The notes beneath the pieces are model-generated. The model was not told the DNA's origin, searched no databases, and saw nothing but the letters and a program-made list of their open reading frames with translations. From Pseudomonas sp. HAR-UPW-AIA-41 (GTDB lineage: Bacteria; Pseudomonadota; Gammaproteobacteria; Pseudomonadales; Pseudomonadaceae): DNA of 64,000 nt. Positions 50,742 through 59,194 of the stretch are shown here, one piece after another (position 1 is the stretch's first letter; the number at the start of each line of letters is the position of its first letter). Made by a program: the position numbers and the translations under genes. The stretch lies in the NCBI RefSeq assembly GCF_002304225.1, contig NZ_NSLB01000002.1, positions 550,340 to 614,339 on the forward strand. Reading direction: 5' to 3'.

Positions 50742-51164
50742 TTATGGACAAGCGGCAGCCACTTGGCCGCGTAGCTGGTCGCGCGTGGCTACAACCTCAG
50801 CATCGCTAACGTACTCCGTGCTGCCATCCACGCCACGGCGATAGAAGCGCCCGCCCTCCTCCAATTGCGCAAGACGCTTGCGCAGGTGCGAGCATTGCTG
50901 TTCCTGCTCAGCACGCAACTTCGCGCTTTTTTCAGCAGCCTGCTGCTGTTCGGCACGGCGCGCAGAGTGCAATTTTTCCAAGCGTTCTTCGCGGGCCCGG
51001 GTAGCCGCATCGCGCTCCACTACTTGAGGACGAACCTCGACCTGCTCAGCACTTGGCGCCTGAGGTTTTTCCGAGAAATGCACCTGACCGTGCTCGTCGG
51101 TCCAGCGGTAGATCTGCGCGGACGCCAGCGCCGGCAGCATGAGAAGAAACAATAGAGTGCGCAT
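50742..51164 (-). CDS. DUF4124 envelope protein
   Basis: This 140-residue exported protein has a signal peptide (MRTLLFLLMLPALASA) and the short DUF4124 motif IYRWTDEHGQVHFSEKP. A long charged coiled-coil (residues about 50-115) follows. The C-terminal residues GGRFYRRGVDGSTEYVSDAEV resemble those of similar pseudomonad proteins. Role unknown; periplasmic or membrane-associated. Confidence 0.87.
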   Translation of the reverse strand: MRTLLFLLMLPALASAQIYRWTDEHGQVHFSEKPQAPSAEQVEVRPQVVERDAATRAREERLEKLHSARRAEQQQAAEKSAKLRAEQEQQCSHLRKRLAQLEEGGRFYRRGVDGSTEYVSDAEVVATRDQLRGQVAAACP

Positions 51165-51229
51165 AAGACCTCCTGTCAGGTCTTCAGCCTAACCCGCCAC
51201 GACTCGCATGGTCATCGCGAATCAAACCA

Positions 51230-51601
51230 CTAGAGACCGATCGCTACAGGCTTAGCCGCAGGTTCGCGCAGATGACCCAGTTGCTCCAACGTATCCAGAC
51301 GGGCCTGCGCACGGAAGGCATACTCGCTGCGCGGATAGTTCTGCAGCACGAAGCGGTAGGTCTGCGCGGCATCGACATAAAGCTTGTCACGCTCCAGACA
51401 CTGGCCACGCAACAGGGAAATCTCCGGCTGCAAGTATGGTCTGGAACGGATGTTGCGCTCCGCCTGCGATAACTCAAGCAGCGCCCGGCCACACTCACCC
51501 TTCTCATAAGCCTTGTAAGCACTATCAAGGTGGTAATCGGCGGTAATGCGGCTGCATCCTGCCAGCAGCGTCAGGCTAAGAATCAGTGAAATCATGCGCA
51601 T
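51230..51601 (-). CDS. Small TPR-like lipoprotein
   Basis: This 123-residue lipoprotein has a lipobox LLAGC with the acylated Cys at residue 16. The mature part carries helical repeats (AYKAYEKGECGRALLELSQAE, DAAQTYRFVLQNYPRSEYAFRAQ) resembling TPR units. GGAGG lies 8 bases before the ATG at 51601. Same direction as the DUF4124 gene. Function unknown. Confidence 0.82.
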   Translation of the reverse strand: MRMISLILSLTLLAGCSRITADYHLDSAYKAYEKGECGRALLELSQAERNIRSRPYLQPEISLLRGQCLERDKLYVDAAQTYRFVLQNYPRSEYAFRAQARLDTLEQLGHLREPAAKPVAIGL

Positions 51602-51713
51602 GGGAAAATCCTCCGAATAATCCTGTATCGACTCCAGTGCACAAAGCTGAAGTAGGGCTGCACTCACCTTAAAAGCCGGGCACAATCGACTCCCCGCCCC
51701 AACGAGCATCGCC

Positions 51714-52319
51714 ATGACCAGCGCCCGCCAACAGCGTGCCGACCAGCGCCGCCAGGATATCCTCGCCGCCGCTCTGGAGGTGTTTGCCACGAAGGGCTAT
51801 CACGCCGCCGGTATCGCTGACATCGCCCAGCTTTTGGGCATTGGTCATGGCACCTGCTACCGCTACTTTGCCAGCAAGCGGGCAATCTTCGATGCACTGA
51901 TTGCCGAAACCACGGCTCAACTGGCTGATGTAATGCGTGGTGAGCCACCAACCACAGACAGCCTGGCTGCCTACCGAGAGCAACTTTTCCGTATTGCTGG
52001 CGGCATGTTCAGCCTGTTCGCCGCTGACCCCAGGCGTGGACGCATACTTCTGTTCGAAACGCCTGCAGTAGACCCCGAGCTGCAGCAGCGCTTTCATGTA
52101 GCCATGGGCAGCCTCGCACGTCTGACACGCGCCTACCTGGACAATGGACAAGCCAAGGGTTTCCTGCGGGAAAACGACAGCGAGATTGCCGCCCGCGCCA
52201 TCAATGCAGTGATACTCGAAGGCATCCGAGAGATCTGTTTCAGTGAAGATCCAAACGCCATGGCCCGACGCTGGATCGAGCAGGGCGTACCACTGATGCT
52301 ACTGGGCCTAGCCCGCTAA
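51714..52319 (+). CDS. TetR family transcriptional regulator
   Basis: This 201-residue regulator has the N-terminal TetR helix-turn-helix (ILAAALEVFATKGYHAAGIADIAQLLGIGHGTCYRYFASK, part) and an all-helical ligand domain. It is 120 bases ahead of a membrane protein gene in the same direction, with a perfect 16-base palindrome between them that may be its operator. The ligand is unknown. Confidence 0.9.
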   Translation: MTSARQQRADQRRQDILAAALEVFATKGYHAAGIADIAQLLGIGHGTCYRYFASKRAIFDALIAETTAQLADVMRGEPPTTDSLAAYREQLFRIAGGMFSLFAADPRRGRILLFETPAVDPELQQRFHVAMGSLARLTRAYLDNGQAKGFLRENDSEIAARAINAVILEGIREICFSEDPNAMARRWIEQGVPLMLLGLAR

Positions 52320-52371
52320 TCAATTCCTACTCACCAGCAACTGCCCAACTTTGGCTCTGCAAGCAAAAACG

Positions 52372-52387
52372 GAATGACATGTCATTC
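52372..52387. promoter_or_regulatory. Perfect palindrome, candidate TetR operator
   Basis: GAATGACATGTCATTC is a perfect 16-base palindrome 53 bases after the tetR gene and 52 bases before the membrane gene. It is followed by an imperfect inverted repeat, CCACGTCAGGTGG. Confidence 0.55.
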
Positions 52388-52439
52388 TTTTAATGCCACG
52401 TCAGGTGGCACCCATTACTTACTGCGGAGAACAACAATA

Positions 52440-53393
52440 ATGGTGCAAGTCGATGTGTTCTGGGGTTACGCCTGGGGAGCCAGCCTGGCCGTGGCCTGCG
52501 GGCGCCAACTGGCCCGCCGTGAAAATCCCCTGGACAGCCAGTTCTGGGCCTCAACCCTGATTTTCCTCAGCCTGTTTTGGGCACCCACAGGGCTACTGCT
52601 GCTATTGCGACATCCCAGCTGGGAGACAATGCAAGCTGCTCAAGACCTTTCAGACATCCCTATCTGGCTGATCCTGGCCTTCGGCATCACTAACATTACG
52701 CAGGGCATGCTGGGTTTCTGGGTCGGTCTGAAACTGATCAAGCAAGGCGGCGAACTGGCCGCCCAGCTGAACTGGATCGCAGGCTATTTCGGCATGTTCT
52801 TTATTCTGCTCTATGGCTGGGACGGCCTGGGTTACGACCGATTCCTCTACGATCGCGACCTACTCGCTGGCAGTCCAGCCTGGACGCCCGGTGCGGCGAC
52901 GGACAACGGCACACTGGCCGCCATCACGCATTTCGCCCTGAACTTCAGCACGACCGAGAACAGCGCCAGTGTGATCACCACCCTGCTGACGGATGGCCTC
53001 TGGCTTATCCCTCCCTTCATCTGGCTGTTCGTCCGCTGGCTGCAGGGCGATGCCCGTGCACAAGGTCTCACAGCACCCGGCCTGGGCAAGATCATCAGCA
53101 GTTATCTGGCTGGTGTCTTCGTCATCGGCCTAGGCGGCGCCGCGCTCTGCGCCATCGCCGTAGCTACCTGGGCCGAACTACTCGGCGCCGGTGCGGTGAT
53201 CTGGCATGAAGGTTTCTACGCGCCGCAAAACCTGGGCCTGCATCTACTTGCCTACCCACTGGGGCTGGCCTGCGGTCTGACTGTCTGTGCCTGGCTTCTG
53301 CGTCCCGGCAAGCCGCTGCACGCCATCCTGCGACCGCTAATGCTTTCCCAGTCGACCTCGGCCACATACCTGCAGGGGGCCCAGCCAACCTAG
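52440..53393 (+). CDS. Unrecognised multi-pass membrane protein
   Basis: This 317-residue protein shows about eight hydrophobic segments and no motif I recognise. The N-terminal VQVDVFWGYAWGASLAVACGRQLARRENPLDSQF has a polar Arg-rich loop between two membrane stretches; a periplasmic or cytoplasmic loop contains DGLGYDRFLYDRDLLAG. GGAG lies 10 bases before the ATG. It follows tetR and a palindrome, so it is likely TetR-controlled. A transport or lipid role is only a guess. Confidence 0.75.
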   Translation: MVQVDVFWGYAWGASLAVACGRQLARRENPLDSQFWASTLIFLSLFWAPTGLLLLLRHPSWETMQAAQDLSDIPIWLILAFGITNITQGMLGFWVGLKLIKQGGELAAQLNWIAGYFGMFFILLYGWDGLGYDRFLYDRDLLAGSPAWTPGAATDNGTLAAITHFALNFSTTENSASVITTLLTDGLWLIPPFIWLFVRWLQGDARAQGLTAPGLGKIISSYLAGVFVIGLGGAALCAIAVATWAELLGAGAVIWHEGFYAPQNLGLHLLAYPLGLACGLTVCAWLLRPGKPLHAILRPLMLSQSTSATYLQGAQPT

Positions 53394-53475
53394 GTTGGGA
53401 TCGATTCACCGGGCGGACCGCAAGGTTCGCCCGACTGCTAGACTCGGGCGGCCGATTACCTGCCCCGGAGCTTCC

Positions 53476-54270
53476 ATGCGCAACGCCTGCCTCTGTCTGC
53501 TGGCCCTGACCCTGCTCGCCGGCTGCTCGCCAACCACCCCGCTGTTCATTGCTCAGGTCGCCACGCACGAAGTGGTGGACTACAAGACCATGAAGAACAA
53601 CCGCATGGTCGCCGCCATCGAGGACGAAGGCGATCTGCTGACCTTCAGCGCCATGGCCATCCGCGATGCCCACAGCGAACAGGCAGAAGAGACCTACCTG
53701 GCCGGCTATCACGACAGCAAGCTGAGCAACGAAGTGCGGGCAATTGCCCTGTACCAGATTGGCCTGATTTATATGAGCCGCTACAACGATCAGCGCAACG
53801 ACACCAAGGCGCTGAACTACCTCTATCAGGTGCTCAACGAATTCCCCCAGACCCAGGCCGCCACACGCGCCGAAGCGCGCATCATCATGCTGCGCAAGCG
53901 AGCAGAAGAACCGGTGCAGAAGAACTCCCGCGAACTGCTGGCGAACTGGAAGCCACAACAGACTCTCGACCTGTACAAGCCCAGCCTTGATCCGGACATG
54001 ACCCTGCTGTCGCGCCGTGCCGTACTCAAGGACCGAGTCGGTGAAGCCGAGCAGCTGTACATGCTGGCCGTGGCCGATCCGGGCGTACCGAAGGACATCA
54101 AGGAAAAAGCGCTGTACCAGCTCGGTCTGATGTACCTGGCACCGGACAATCCGCAACGCAACCGCGACAAGGGCATCGGCTACCTGCGGCGCCTGCTGGT
54201 GCAGTTCCCCGACAGCGATCTGGCCGGCAAGGCCTCACGCCACCTCAATGCCGGGCTCAACAGCCAGTAA
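53476..54270 (+). CDS. TPR-repeat lipoprotein
   Basis: This 264-residue lipoprotein has a lipobox LLAGC with Cys17. The mature part has helical repeats (EEIYLAGYHDSKL-like, RAIALYQIGLIYMSRYNDQR, and KALYQLGLMYLAPDNPQRN) resembling Sel1/TPR units. CGGAG precedes the ATG by 7 bases. It lies on the same strand behind the membrane protein gene. Function unknown; it may scaffold envelope complexes. Confidence 0.82.
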   Translation: MRNACLCLLALTLLAGCSPTTPLFIAQVATHEVVDYKTMKNNRMVAAIEDEGDLLTFSAMAIRDAHSEQAEETYLAGYHDSKLSNEVRAIALYQIGLIYMSRYNDQRNDTKALNYLYQVLNEFPQTQAATRAEARIIMLRKRAEEPVQKNSRELLANWKPQQTLDLYKPSLDPDMTLLSRRAVLKDRVGEAEQLYMLAVADPGVPKDIKEKALYQLGLMYLAPDNPQRNRDKGIGYLRRLLVQFPDSDLAGKASRHLNAGLNSQ

Positions 54271-54279
54271 CCGCAGCCC

Positions 54280-54309
54280 GCTGCGCCGCGCTATGCTGAG
54301 CGGCGCAGC
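54280..54309 (+). terminator. GC-rich hairpin after TPR lipoprotein
   Basis: GCTGCGCCGC pairs perfectly with GCGGCGCAGC around a 10-base loop, 9 bases after the stop. No T-tract follows. Confidence 0.5.
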
Positions 54310-54385
54310 CTTCTCCTGACCCGGATCAACACGCCGGTGTGCCTGCGGGCTGCACTCTTGGCAAAGGATCAAGGAGAACGCCCCC

Positions 54386-55303
54386 ATGCAACTGCGCCAG
54401 CTACTGGTCGTCATCACCCCGCACCGCGAAGAACAACCTGCCTTGCTGCGCGCCCGCTGGCTGGCCCAGCAAACCGGCGCAGCCATCGAGCTACTGCTGG
54501 CCGAGCATCACCCGGGGTTCGAGCAGACACTGCTGCTGGCGCCGGAAATAGCCCTGCAGGCACGCGACACGTATCTCAAGCAGTTGCAGGAACGCCTGGA
54601 GCAGTTGGCCGCGCCACTGCGCGATGAAGGCCTGAACGTCAGTTGCTGCCTGCGCTGGGGGCAAACCCTGGTCAGCCATGTGCTGGAGCGGGTCGAGCAG
54701 CTGCAGCCCGATCTGGTACTCAAATCGGCACGCCATCATGGCCTGCTCAGCCGTCTCCTGCTGGGCAACTCCAGCTGGCAGTTGCTGCGCCACTGCCCGG
54801 TACCGGTTTGGCTGGTTCAGCGCGAAGGCCAGCAGCCCAAACGCCTGTGTGCCGCCCTCGACCCCACCCACAGCGCCGACAAGCCCGCCGCGCTGGAGCA
54901 TGAACTGATCCTGGCCAGTCGCGAGCTGAGCGAAAAACTCGGCCTCGAAGCCAGCTACGTGCATTGTTTCGCCCCGCTGCCGCACAGCCTAATGTTCGAC
55001 GCCGAGCTGGTGATCGACTACCCCGGCTATGTCGCGCAGACCGAAAAGGCCCACCGCGAAGCACTCATCAACCTGTGCAGCCACTACAACCTGGCACCGG
55101 CCAGCACCCACCTGCTCAGCGGCTTTGCCGAGCAGGTGATTCCCGAATTCGTCAGCACCCAGCACATCGATCTGCTGGTGATGGGTGCAGTCTCGCGCAG
55201 CCAGCTCGACAGCGCCCTAATCGGCCACACCGCCGAACGCGTGCTGGAAGCCGTGGATTGCGATCTGCTGGTGATGAAACCACCGGCCTTTGCCGAGGTT
55301 TGA
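54386..55303 (+). CDS. Tandem universal stress protein (UspE-like)
   Basis: This 305-residue cytoplasmic protein contains two UspA-type domains (residues about 1-145 and 150-305), like E. coli UspE. LDLLVMGAVSRSQLDSALIGHTAERVLEAVDCDLLVMK resembles the conserved C-terminal region of Usp domains. AAGGAG precedes the ATG. It is 80 bases upstream of pykA, as in P. aeruginosa. Role in starvation or anaerobic survival is inferred from family. Confidence 0.92.
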   Translation: MQLRQLLVVITPHREEQPALLRARWLAQQTGAAIELLLAEHHPGFEQTLLLAPEIALQARDTYLKQLQERLEQLAAPLRDEGLNVSCCLRWGQTLVSHVLERVEQLQPDLVLKSARHHGLLSRLLLGNSSWQLLRHCPVPVWLVQREGQQPKRLCAALDPTHSADKPAALEHELILASRELSEKLGLEASYVHCFAPLPHSLMFDAELVIDYPGYVAQTEKAHREALINLCSHYNLAPASTHLLSGFAEQVIPEFVSTQHIDLLVMGAVSRSQLDSALIGHTAERVLEAVDCDLLVMKPPAFAEV

Positions 55304-55383
55304 GCAGGTAGTGAAGGCCGTGCATGACTACAGCCAAAGCCCGTAGTAGCCTCTCGCATCCTTCAAGATCGGGAAGCCCAAGC

Positions 55384-56835
55384 ATGTCGTTCCGCCGTAC
55401 CAAGATCGTCGCCACCCTCGGCCCAGCCAGCAGTTCACCGGAGGTCCTCGAGCAGCTGATTCTCGCCGGCATCGACGTGGCCCGTCTTAACTTCTCCCAC
55501 GGCTCAGCGGAAGACCACAAGGCCCGCGCCCAACTGGTGCGCGATCTGGCCGCCAAGCACGGTCGTCATGTGGCCCTGCTCGGCGACCTGCAGGGGCCGA
55601 AGATCCGCATCGCCAAGTTCGAAGGCAAGCGCATCGAGCTGAAGGAAGGCGACCTGTTCCGCCTGTCCTCCAGCCACTCGCGCACCGCCGGCAATCAGCA
55701 GGTGGTCGGCATCGACTACCCGGCACTGATCCAGGACTGCAATGTCGGCGACGAGCTACTGCTGGACGACGGCCGCGTGGTCATGCAGGTTGAGCTCAAG
55801 GGTGCCGATGAACTGCACTGCCGCGTGACCATCGGCGGCCCGCTGTCCGACAACAAGGGCATCAACCGTCGTGGTGGAGGCCTGACCGCACCGGCCCTGA
55901 CCGAAAAAGACATGGCTGACATCAAGCTGGCCGCCGAGATGGAGCTGGACTACCTGGCCGTGTCCTTCCCGCGCGATGCCGCCGACATGCAGCTGGCCCG
56001 CCGCCTGCGCGATGAAGCCGGCAGCAGCGCCTGGCTGGTGGCGAAGATCGAGCGCGCCGAAGCGGTGGCCGACGACGCCACCTTGGACGGCCTGATCCGC
56101 GCCAGCGATGCCGTCATGGTGGCCCGTGGCGATCTAGGCGTGGAGGTCGGCGATGCCGAGCTGGTCGGCATCCAGAAAAAAATCATCGCTCACGCCCGCC
56201 GTCTGAACAAAGCGGTGATTACCGCCACGCAGATGATGGAATCGATGATCCACAGCCCGATGCCGACCCGCGCCGAAGTCTCCGACGTGGCCAACGCCGC
56301 GCTGGACTACACCGACGCGGTGATGCTCTCGGCCGAAAGTGCCGCCGGCGAGTACCCGGTGGAAGCCGTACAGGCCATGGCCCGTGTCTGCCTGGGCGCT
56401 GAAAAGCACCCGATCAGCCAGAAATCCAGCCACCGCATTGGCCGGACCTTCGAGCGCTGTGACGAGAGCGTGGCCCTGGCCACCATGTACACCGCCAACC
56501 ATTTCCCGGGCGTGAAAGCGATCATCAGCCTGACCGAAAGCGGCTACAGCCCGCTGATCATGTCGCGCATCCGTTCGTCGATTCCGATCTACGCCTTCAC
56601 CCCGCACCGCGAGGCACAAGCCCGCGTGGCGCTGTTCCGCGGCGTCTACACCGTGCCATTCGACCCTGCCACCCTTCCGGCAGATAAGGTCAGCCAAGCG
56701 GCGGTGGACGAGCTGCTAAAGCGTGGCGTGGTCGAGCCGGGTGACTGGGTGATCCTGACCAAGGGAGACAGCTACCACGGCACCGGTGGCACCAACACCA
56801 TGAAGATCCTGCACGTCGGCGATCCAATGGTCTAA
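55384..56835 (+). CDS. pykA: Pyruvate kinase II
   Basis: This 483-residue glycolytic enzyme converts phosphoenolpyruvate and ADP to pyruvate and ATP. RTKIVATLGPASS at the start, DLQGPKIRI, the MVARGDLGVEV and ITATQMMESM catalytic regions and the C-terminal allosteric domain are all present. The ATG at 55384 has GGAAG upstream; the frame extends 20 codons further without a better start. Follows the stress-protein gene and ends at a terminator. Confidence 0.97.
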   Translation: MSFRRTKIVATLGPASSSPEVLEQLILAGIDVARLNFSHGSAEDHKARAQLVRDLAAKHGRHVALLGDLQGPKIRIAKFEGKRIELKEGDLFRLSSSHSRTAGNQQVVGIDYPALIQDCNVGDELLLDDGRVVMQVELKGADELHCRVTIGGPLSDNKGINRRGGGLTAPALTEKDMADIKLAAEMELDYLAVSFPRDAADMQLARRLRDEAGSSAWLVAKIERAEAVADDATLDGLIRASDAVMVARGDLGVEVGDAELVGIQKKIIAHARRLNKAVITATQMMESMIHSPMPTRAEVSDVANAALDYTDAVMLSAESAAGEYPVEAVQAMARVCLGAEKHPISQKSSHRIGRTFERCDESVALATMYTANHFPGVKAIISLTESGYSPLIMSRIRSSIPIYAFTPHREAQARVALFRGVYTVPFDPATLPADKVSQAAVDELLKRGVVEPGDWVILTKGDSYHGTGGTNTMKILHVGDPMV

Positions 56836-56849
56836 GTAAAACTGCCTCT

Positions 56850-56876
56850 AAAACCCGCCAACTGGCGGGTTTTTTA
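56850..56876 (+). terminator. Intrinsic terminator of pykA
   Basis: AAAACCCGCC-AACT-GGCGGGTTTT followed by more T residues lies 14 bases after pykA. Confidence 0.92.
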
Positions 56877-57026
56877 TGCGATTGGAATACATGAAGCGAC
56901 CGCCAGTCGGTGAAATGCACTGGCAGATCCAGTCGCGCTATGGTTACCGCAGGAGAGATCAGGACATCGCGGAGACGAACCCGCCCGGAAGCACATGGCC
57001 TATTGACGCATGTGAGCGCACAGCCC

Positions 57027-57203
57027 ATGAGCGAACATCGACAATTTCTCGCCCTGCGCGCATATGTGGATCTGCTCCTGCAGAACGGCGCTTACATCAT
57101 GACTCGGGACCCGCTGCTGATCCGCTATGGCGAGCGCACCCTGCGTTACTCTTGTGGCATGCTGCTGTGTGACGATGAGGTTGAGGTTGTTGAACTGGCC
57201 TGA
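57027..57203 (+). CDS. Small uncharacterised protein
   Basis: This predicted 58-residue protein (MSEHRQFLALRAYVDLLLQNG and on) has two Cys residues and an acidic C-terminus (CDDEVEVVELA). I recognise no family. Ribosome site is weak. It is convergent with tadA, 4 bases apart. The aliphatic helix and a conserved-looking YGERTLRYSCGMLL segment make coding plausible but not certain. Confidence 0.5.
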   Translation: MSEHRQFLALRAYVDLLLQNGAYIMTRDPLLIRYGERTLRYSCGMLLCDDEVEVVELA

Positions 57204-57207
57204 ACTC

Positions 57208-57690
57208 TCATGCCTTCTGACGGCGCGCCCTGAAGAAGTCGCTGAGCAGACTGCTACAGACCTCTGCCAGTACGCCCCCCTCAATCAGCACACGATGATT
57301 GAGGAAGTCCTGCTGGAAAAACTGCCCACGGCTGACCGCGACCCCGGCCTTGGGCTCAGTCGTTCCAAAGACAACCCGGGCGATGCGCGAATGCACGATC
57401 AGCCCGGCGCACATGCTGCAGGGCTCCAGGGTCACGTACAGGGTGCTGCCTGGCAGGCGGTAATTGTCGAGTTTGGCTGCGGCCGCGCGGATGGCGACCA
57501 TCTCGGCGTGGGCGCTGGGGTCGCTGGTCGAGATAGGGCAGTTGAAGCCGCTGCCAACCACCTCCCCCTCATGAACCACCACCGCACCCACCGGCACCTC
57601 GCCACGCAGCGCGCCCAGCTTGGCCTGCTCCAGCGCCAGCTGCATGAAGTGCTCGTCGCGCGAGCGGTCGATGATCATGGGTTTACGCAT
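57208..57690 (-). CDS. tadA: tRNA-specific adenosine deaminase
   Basis: This 160-residue enzyme deaminates A34 to inosine in tRNA-Arg(ACG). Zinc ligands lie in HAE (residues 61-63) and PCSMC (90-94). GALRGEVPVGAVVVHEGEVVG and FGTTEPKAGVAVS are family features. The ATG at 57690 overlaps the stop of the multicopper oxidase gene (TAATG), which decides the start over an ATG four codons later. Confidence 0.93.
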   Translation of the reverse strand: MRKPMIIDRSRDEHFMQLALEQAKLGALRGEVPVGAVVVHEGEVVGSGFNCPISTSDPSAHAEMVAIRAAAAKLDNYRLPGSTLYVTLEPCSMCAGLIVHSRIARVVFGTTEPKAGVAVSRGQFFQQDFLNHRVLIEGGVLAEVCSSLLSDFFRARRQKA

Positions 57691-59060
57691 TACACCACCG
57701 CAATGGCGGCCATGAGGCCGGTTTCCATGTGATCGATCACATGGCAGTGGAACATCCACACCCCCGGATTATCGGCGACAAAAGCGATGCGCGCCGTCTC
57801 GTTCTTGCCCAGCAGGTAGGTGTCGGTGAAGTACGGCTCGATCGAGCGTCGGTCGGAATCCAGCACCTTGAAGGTCATGCCGTGCAGGTGGATCGGATGC
57901 TGGTACTGGGTCAGGTTGCGCAGCTCGAAGATGTAGTGCCCACCGAGCTTCAGCGTGGCAATGGGCCTGTCGGCACAGCCCTTGTCCTGAATGTCCCAGG
58001 CCTGGCCATTGATCTGCCAGAGTTTGTAAGCGGCGCCCTGCTCGATGTTCTCCGAGAGCATCGCCGCCCACTCGAAATTGAACTTCAGCGTCTGCGCACT
58101 TTCGAGGTCCGGCTCGGCAACTGGGTTGGCCGGCAGCGCGGCGGGCCAGTCAGCGCCAGCAGACGACGAGGCATCGCCAACCAGGGTCGCCAGACGCAGC
58201 GGCCCATTGCGCAGGGACAGCTCATGGCCTGCGGCCGGCACGCGAAGCGCCAGATCAATACGCATGCCTGGCCCCAGCCAGTACTCCTTGCCCAGCGGGC
58301 GCGGCGGGATGGGGTTGCCGTCCAGCGCATAGATGCGCACTTCGGCACCCGGCAGGTTCAGACGGTAGGTGATGGTGCTGTCCAGATTGAGCAGACGCAG
58401 ACGCACAATCTGACCGGCCGGCAGGGCGATTCGCGGATTGTGCTGGCCATTGATGCTCGACAGGCGCCCCGGCGTGCCGCCACGGGCCGCTTCGCGCGGC
58501 ACGCTGAACGGGGTAAAGGCCCCCTCCCCGTCCACCGCCCAGGTTTTCAGGCACAGCGTACGCTCGTGGGAAAAGCCACTGGCCTCAGCCTCCTCGACGA
58601 TCAGCGGGCCAACCAGCCCGCGACCGAGCTGTTCTGCGCTGGCGGTATGCGGGTGATACCAGTAGCTGCCGGCGTCCGGGCAGATGAAGTTGTAATCGAA
58701 GAACTCGCCCGGCAATACCGGCGCCTGCGATACATAGGGCACGCCATCCATCTCGATGGGCAGGCGGATACCATGCCAGTGAATGGTGGTGGGCACGTCC
58801 AGCCTGTTGATGAAGCGCACGCGCAGGCGCTCGCCCTGGCGACAGCGCAATTCAAGGCCCGGCACCTGACCGCCATAGGCCCAGGCCGTAGTCCTGTGCC
58901 CCGGCACCAGCTCGACATCCAGCGGCGCCGCGATCAGCTCATAGTCATGGCTGGCCACATTCTCCGGGCGGCCCAGCCAGTAGCGCACGCCACCGGCGCC
59001 GAGGCCAACCACACCGAGCCCGGCCAGACCGGCCAGTATCTGCCTGCGGGTAAATGCCAT
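57690..59060 (-). CDS. Tat-exported multicopper oxidase
   Basis: This 456-residue periplasmic oxidase has a twin-arginine signal (FTRRQILAGLAGLGVVGLG) and all four copper motifs: IHWHGIRL, YWYHPHTAS, QHPIHLHGM and MFHCHVIDHMETGLM. The last contains the type-1 copper Cys-His with axial Met. Relatives oxidise cuprous ions, Mn or organic substrates; no Met-rich CueO insert is seen. Start at 59060 or two codons earlier. Coupled to tadA by overlap. Confidence 0.92.
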   Translation of the reverse strand: MAFTRRQILAGLAGLGVVGLGAGGVRYWLGRPENVASHDYELIAAPLDVELVPGHRTTAWAYGGQVPGLELRCRQGERLRVRFINRLDVPTTIHWHGIRLPIEMDGVPYVSQAPVLPGEFFDYNFICPDAGSYWYHPHTASAEQLGRGLVGPLIVEEAEASGFSHERTLCLKTWAVDGEGAFTPFSVPREAARGGTPGRLSSINGQHNPRIALPAGQIVRLRLLNLDSTITYRLNLPGAEVRIYALDGNPIPPRPLGKEYWLGPGMRIDLALRVPAAGHELSLRNGPLRLATLVGDASSSAGADWPAALPANPVAEPDLESAQTLKFNFEWAAMLSENIEQGAAYKLWQINGQAWDIQDKGCADRPIATLKLGGHYIFELRNLTQYQHPIHLHGMTFKVLDSDRRSIEPYFTDTYLLGKNETARIAFVADNPGVWMFHCHVIDHMETGLMAAIAVV

Positions 59061-59146
59061 CCTCATCCCCAACGACACAGTATTTGCGACATCTTCTCAT
59101 TATCAAGGCAAGGCGACGAGTCGCAGATTGCCGCAGGCGCATACGA

Positions 59147-59170
59147 CAAGGGCAGCTTGCGCTGCCCTTG
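59147..59170 (-). terminator. Hairpin after guaA
   Basis: CAAGGGCAGC-TTGC-GCTGCCCTTG, a 10-bp perfect stem, begins 25 bases beyond the guaA stop. The T-tract is weak. Confidence 0.6.
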
Positions 59171-59194
59171 TGGCGGTTCAACCGTTAAGCGGGA

